Shown here in pieces: positions 62,230 to 64,000 of a stretch of 64,000 bases of DNA. The position numbers and the translations under genes are program-made. The DNA is taken from the NCBI GenBank assembly GCA_964059195.1, contig CAXKWD010000001.1, positions 159,390,532 through 159,454,531 on the forward strand, in the 5' to 3' direction. The number at the start of each line of letters is the position of its first letter. The first letter of the stretch is position 1. The DNA is from Ectobius pallidus. Lineage: Eukaryota; Arthropoda; Insecta; Blattodea; Ectobiidae. The notes under the pieces are model-generated. The model saw nothing but the letters and a program-made list of their open reading frames with translations, was not told the origin of the DNA and made no database searches.

Positions 62230-62550
62230 CTATGCATTAACCAATGATAGGTTATATGTCTTAGAGTTAGGGAAAGTCCCTTTATAAATTAGATTAACGG
62301 TAGTTTCACCACTGTTTATTCCACTGATGTCTTTATCCCCAAACACATCTGTATACTTTCTGGGTAGGAATACCGATAACAGATCCATACTCTCACAGTT
62401 TCGAATATGTAACAACACACACCGTCCATATTTCGTTTCCTTTATAACTCCATATAAAAGATTGTAAGGGACGTTCTGTACAAGCTCAGAAATACCTACA
62501 CACCTAGGTAAGGACGATGCCGAAGTAAACTTCTCAACTAGACTAGTCAT
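62230..62550 (-). CDS. Small uncharacterised element protein (106 residues)
   Basis: The start is the ATG at 62550-62548, immediately after the acceptor TTTTTTACAG, so the whole protein sits in one exon. It ends at TAG 62232-62230. Features: ISELVQNVPYNLLYG (about residues 20-34), TKYGRCVLLHIRN (38-51), VFLPRKYTDVFGDKDI (60-75) and INSGETTVNLIYKGT (77-91), all mixed beta-type sequence without signal peptide or membrane segment. The order 'sElvqn.pY.l', 'tkyG..vll.l', 'vFLP.ry.dv', 'iNsG.....liYkG' matches a multicopy arthropod family that I know as uncharacterised. A small single-stranded-DNA-binding or OB-like role is possible but unproven. It lies head-to-head with the gene at 63340. Confidence 0.65.
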   Translation of the reverse strand: MTSLVEKFTSASSLPRCVGISELVQNVPYNLLYGVIKETKYGRCVLLHIRNCESMDLLSVFLPRKYTDVFGDKDISGINSGETTVNLIYKGTFPNSKTYNLSLVNA

Positions 62551-62660
62551 CTGTAAAAAACAAGAACGAGGCTGATTAACTACTTTAATAATAATAATAA
62601 TAAAGGTACCACACAAAGCCGTAAAGATTATGAAATAAAATACATTAGATGTAGTCTTAC
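62551..62660 (-). other. Leader intron of the 62230-62550 gene
   Basis: Donor TATAAG|GTAAGAC (GT at 62660-62659) and acceptor TTTTTTACAG| (AG at 62552-62551) on the minus strand define a 110-base intron ending exactly at the start codon. The polypyrimidine stretch CGTTCTTGTTTTTTACAG is strong. Confidence 0.7.
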
Positions 62661-62757
62661 CTTATAAGGGTTTTAAAGCAGATGAAGGTAGGCGACTGAA
62701 CAACTGTTGAAACTCTTACACAATTAACATAACCCTGTAAAATACTGTCCTTTTATA
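62661..62757 (-). promoter_or_regulatory. Promoter and leader exon of the 62230-62550 gene
   Basis: Minus-strand initiator TTCAGTC at 62700-62694 and a leader to the donor at 62661. A clear TATAAAAG is at 62757-62750, but 60 bases from that initiator, longer than the usual 30, so either another start site is used or the box is not the working one. Confidence 0.5.
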
Positions 62758-62763
62758 CATAAC

Positions 62764-63108
62764 TCTCCGAGCAACACTATGACGTAGGTTTGGTATCTGG
62801 GTTTTTTCCATTAGGATGATGTAACAAAGACCTTGAGATATCGTTAAGTAAGTAAACAACTAAGCCTATAGCAACACTATGACATAGTTTAGGTATAGGG
62901 GTTTTTCCCATTAGGATGATGTAACAAAGACCTTGAGATATCGTTAAGTGTGTAAACAAGTAAGACGAACACAGCTAAATACAATAACAAAACTCTCTCC
63001 GAGCAAAACTATGACGTAGGTTTGGTATCTGGGTTTTTTCCATTAGGATGATGTAACAAAGACCTTGAGATATCGTTAAGTAGGTAAACAAGTAAGACAA
63101 ACACAGCA
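62764..63108. repeat. Three-copy iteron-like repeat between divergent promoters
   Basis: Copies begin at 62771, 62871 and 63003, each about 95 bases. All keep ATTAGGATGATGTAACAAAG followed by ACCTTGAGATATCGTTAAGT. The upstream half (GCAACACTATGACGTAGGTT) is more variable in copy 2. Spacing is 100 and then 132 bases. The position between divergent promoters suggests enhancer, operator or replication-origin function, by analogy with viral iterons. The 60-codon minus frame here is an artefact. Confidence 0.85.
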
Positions 63109-63155
63109 CAAATACGTTACATACCTTTAAAAAAAAAAATCATTTCAACATCTAC

Positions 63156-63215
63156 TATAAATAGATCCACCTTGCTTTCTCTTCACAGTCTTGCATACCG
63201 CATTCTACAGATAAG
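63156..63215 (+). promoter_or_regulatory. Promoter and leader exon of the 63340 gene
   Basis: TATAAATA at 63156-63163 and an initiator TTCACAGTC at 63182-63190, about 30 bases later, which is canonical. The leader exon ends in a donor ATAAG|GTGAGT (GT at 63216-63217). Confidence 0.7.
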
Positions 63216-63299
63216 GTGAGTGATAGTGTGTGTTTTTTAATTAGCATATATTACACTGTAACATACACGATTATTTCTACTTTGTTTCTTATTTTACAG
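63216..63299 (+). other. Leader intron of the 63340 gene
   Basis: An 84-base intron with donor GTGAGT and acceptor TTTCTTATTTTACAG (AG at 63298-63299). The coding start follows 40 bases later. The layout matches the minus-strand neighbour. Confidence 0.7.
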
Positions 63300-63339
63300 A
63301 TTCTATATTTGTAGTGTTGTAAAAGATTTGAAAATAGAA

Positions 63340-64000
63340 ATGTCTGCCCCTGTGTATACTATCTCATCGGAATCAGAAAACGAGATGGACACTATTACGA
63401 TAAGCGACTCCGAACCTGAGATTTACACAGTGTCAAGTTCGGAATCGGATACCATTATAGAAACTGTCACGTTGTCTGATTCTGACGTAGCCGAATCCGA
63501 TGATGATGAACTAGCTTCAGCCAATGAATTAGATGTATTGGATGAAAACGAGGAGGAACATGTACCTGTAGCGTCGACGTCACGTAATACTGGCGAAAAC
63601 GCTACGGGAAATGTCCCTACCTTGTTTTCAATCCTTGAAAGTAGTCGTAAAGACTATAAGCGATTTAATGCCGTTGGTCTGCAGCTAGTCATACAGCTCA
63701 AAGAACCAGGTGCTAATGCAGGACCCAACCCATTTGAACGTTCCCTTAAACAGGCAATAGACCATGCTTTGGTAGAAGCGAGAGACCATGATATGGTTGG
63801 CATTTCTATTTCCAACCAGGAAAACGAAATGGATAAGCCCATAGGTCTCTCGTACAGGCGTAAAGACCAAGTCAGTCTGGAAGTCATTAGCAGTGTCGTC
63901 CAGAAAGTATGCCAATCGAACGCCCGCTTTAATGCCACCGACCGTTTGCGTCTGGTTGTGGACATTGTCCATATGCCAAACGGAAACGGGCGAGATAGGG
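63340..64000 (+). CDS. Large element protein, N-terminal part, runs off the window
   Basis: An ATG at 63340 opens a frame that remains open for 220 codons to the window edge. Residues 1-90 are strongly acidic and contain four hydrophobic-Ser/acidic cores (VYTISSESE, ITISDSEPE, IYTVSSSES, VTLSDSDVAE) that look like SUMO-interaction motifs. From about residue 105 the sequence is folded in character: VGLQLVIQL, PFERSLKQAIDHAL, a VGISISNQ block, IGLSYRRKDQVSLEVI, VVQKVCQSN and LRLVVDIVHMPNGNGR. This second part resembles the N-terminal region of very large multicopy proteins in animal genomes that I associate with protein-primed type-B DNA polymerases of Polinton-like elements and related viruses. 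The polymerase domain itself is not in the window. Short minus-strand frames over 63654-63972 are shadows. Confidence 0.6.
   Translation, partial: MSAPVYTISSESENEMDTITISDSEPEIYTVSSSESDTIIETVTLSDSDVAESDDDELASANELDVLDENEEEHVPVASTSRNTGENATGNVPTLFSILESSRKDYKRFNAVGLQLVIQLKEPGANAGPNPFERSLKQAIDHALVEARDHDMVGISISNQENEMDKPIGLSYRRKDQVSLEVISSVVQKVCQSNARFNATDRLRLVVDIVHMPNGNGRDR

Larger units (their letters stand above)
59250..64000. mobile_element. Virus-like or giant-transposon-like gene block (left part)
   Basis: From the point where the 178-bp unit is interrupted, the sequence changes to a compact arrangement of genes. It has an Arg/Pro-rich frame (59336-59701), a plus-strand promoter and leader (60053-60138) and two minus-strand genes with splice sites (62009-61511 and 62550-62230). 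A repeat-filled divergent promoter region (62758-63155) follows, then a large plus-strand gene (63340 onward) that leaves the window. Short intergenic gaps, bidirectional layout and small uncharacterised proteins resemble integrated DNA viruses or Polinton/adintovirus-like elements. No capsid, integrase or terminal inverted repeat is visible inside the window, so identity remains an inference. Confidence 0.5.

Noticed and set aside
62777..62959. 60-codon minus frame
   Set aside because: It lies in the three-copy regulatory repeat, and its residues simply repeat with the unit.
63654..63972. Minus-strand frames of 95-103 codons at the window end
   Set aside because: They are shadows of the plus-strand frame from 63340, which has the promoter, intron and domain-like sequence.

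Overview
The window looks like a gene-poor, repeat-dense piece of a large arthropod genome, most likely an insect. The reasons are AT-rich non-coding sequence, frequent GGCCTA-type motifs, tRNA-derived SINEs, many small inverted-repeat DNA transposons, a non-LTR retrotransposon of the endonuclease/YADD type, and fragments of uncharacterised multicopy arthropod element genes. A cockroach-like or other polyneopteran host is a guess from sequence style only. I recognise no complete ordinary host gene. The best host-gene candidate is one 100-base cysteine-rich exon at 52974-53073 (minus).

Layout. 1-3.6 kb: diffuse repeats and two SINEs. 3.61-15.0 kb: one minisatellite of a 30-base unit (about 380 copies), organised from about 5.2 to 13.4 kb into a 1770-base higher-order repeat whose copies are almost identical. 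Many open frames run across it on both strands, but they follow from the unit length being a multiple of three. 15-44.9 kb: AT-rich sequence packed with SINE copies, microsatellites and small DNA transposons. Several of these have readable terminal inverted repeats and target-site duplications: hAT-like elements at 18651-19059, 26425-29432 (with a nested insertion holding a 340-base-arm palindrome) and 43579-44338, and a TA-flanked element at 44534-44783. A badly decayed transposon-type gene lies at 40.8-42.6 kb. 44.9-48.6 kb: a nearly complete LINE on the minus strand with an intact 989-residue ORF2 and the end of ORF1. 48.6-57.1 kb: more small elements (hAT-like 54354-55152, TA-flanked 56029-56563, two hairpins). 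57.14-59.25 kb: a roughly 178-base tandem repeat, eight copies in one direction and three in the other, on either side of a coding relic.

59.25 kb to the window end: the most interesting part. The repeat array stops abruptly and a compact, virus-like or giant-transposon-like block begins and runs off the window. It holds a GC-rich Arg/Pro-rich frame, two small minus-strand genes (61511-62009 and 62230-62550) and, head-to-head with them, a large plus-strand frame from 63340 that is still open at base 64000. Three candidate transcription units share an arrangement of promoter, TCAGT-like initiator, short leader exon and strong splice donor. In two of them a leader intron of about 80-110 bases ends shortly before the ATG. 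Three copies of a roughly 95-base repeat fill the space between the divergent promoters. The large frame begins with an acidic region carrying four SUMO-interaction-like motifs. I infer an integrated self-replicating element of Polinton/adintovirus-like or related type. This needs the sequence beyond the window to confirm.
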